Assembly (NCBI GenBank): GCA_963709505.1
Contig: CAVPXC010000013.1
Coordinates: 1 to 64,000, forward strand
Reading direction: 5' to 3'
Source: CAVPXC01 sp963709505
Lineage (GTDB): Bacteria; Chloroflexota; Anaerolineae; JAAEKA01
DNA length: 64,000 nucleotides
Shown: piece by piece, positions 63,935-64,000 of the stretch
Layout of the letters: each line of letters begins with the position of its first letter
Position numbering within the stretch: position 1 is the stretch's first letter
Notes under the pieces: model-generated
The model's database searches: none
The model's input: only the letters and a program-made list of their open reading frames with translations
What the model was told of the DNA's origin: nothing
Translations under genes and position numbers: made by a program

Positions 63935-64000
63935 TCTCGTTAGTAGAGCAGGTGTGACTCTGCACGGGCGTGTGATCATCACAGGCAACATCAAAGCGGT
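63927..64000 (+). CDS. csm3: Csm3 (RAMP, Cas7-like), truncated by the window edge
   Basis: ATG 63927 with GGAGG just upstream; the first codons read MANLVSRAGVTLHGRVIITG, matching the RAMP beta-strand start of Csm3. Csm3 forms the backbone and cuts target RNA. The rest lies beyond the window. Confidence 0.82.
   Translation, partial: MANLVSRAGVTLHGRVIITGNIKA

Overview
The window is a GC-rich, gene-dense bacterial chromosome segment. A Chloroflexota (Anaerolineae/Caldilineae-like) origin is inferred from an FMN-riboswitch-controlled RibXY-type riboflavin ABC transporter, a T-box-controlled isoleucyl-tRNA synthetase, VKOR/DsbA oxidative folding genes, LysM and SpaA-like surface proteins without an outer-membrane gene set, CHAT/STAND/TPR proteins, and families of 7-8 bp tandem repeats. 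No rRNA, tRNA, transposase or CRISPR array was recognised.

Layout. 1-3.4 kb (-): promoter, FMN riboswitch, permease, binding lipoprotein, ATPase. 3.5-4.7 kb (-): broken metallo-beta-lactamase gene and a 6S RNA gene with its own promoter. 4.8-12.4 kb (+): amidase, scpA, TPR protein, prfA, prmC, tsaC, trmFO. 12.6-20.3 kb: secreted LysM and SpaA-like proteins around miaB and an RRM protein. 20.5-25.2 kb: membrane-tailed DnaJ protein, remnants of two genes, glutamine cyclotransferase lipoprotein, MscS channel, orphan ABC ATPase. 25.4-32.7 kb (-): a six-gene unit in which two tandem SPASM-type proteins (one a true radical SAM enzyme with a PqqD-like N-terminus, one lacking the SAM-cluster cysteines) lie directly upstream of a membrane protein ending in a six-cysteine Cys-Ala tail; a small zinc-ribbon membrane protein, a methyltransferase and a zinc dehydrogenase complete it. 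This is my best candidate for an undescribed modification system. 32.9-39.3 kb (+): T-box leader, ileS (type 2, GVHH in place of HIGH), dksA-like gene, lspA, phosphoesterase, TIM-barrel protein. 39.4-43.3 kb (-): cell-surface glycan genes. 43.5-44.8 kb (+): DsbA-VKOR. 44.9-50.5 kb (-): mtnP, cysQ, tmRNA, smpB, two S41 proteases. 50.7-59.9 kb: TlpA thioredoxin, a very large CHAT-CHAT-STAND-TPR protein (-) with nine nearly identical 144-bp TPR units, an exported hydrolase, a dockerin-like secreted protein and a membrane methyltransferase. 60.3 kb to the right edge (+): start of a type III-A CRISPR locus (Card1/Can2-like CARF nuclease, cas10 without HD domain, csm2, csm3 cut by the edge).

Caution on sequence quality. 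At least 25 single-base frame breaks occur, including in genes that are normally indispensable (ileS, miaB). Simultaneous decay of all of them is implausible, so most are read here as base-calling or assembly indels. Broken genes are described as whole genes, with approximate break positions. Function assignments rest on recognisable motifs and family resemblance by eye, without database searches.
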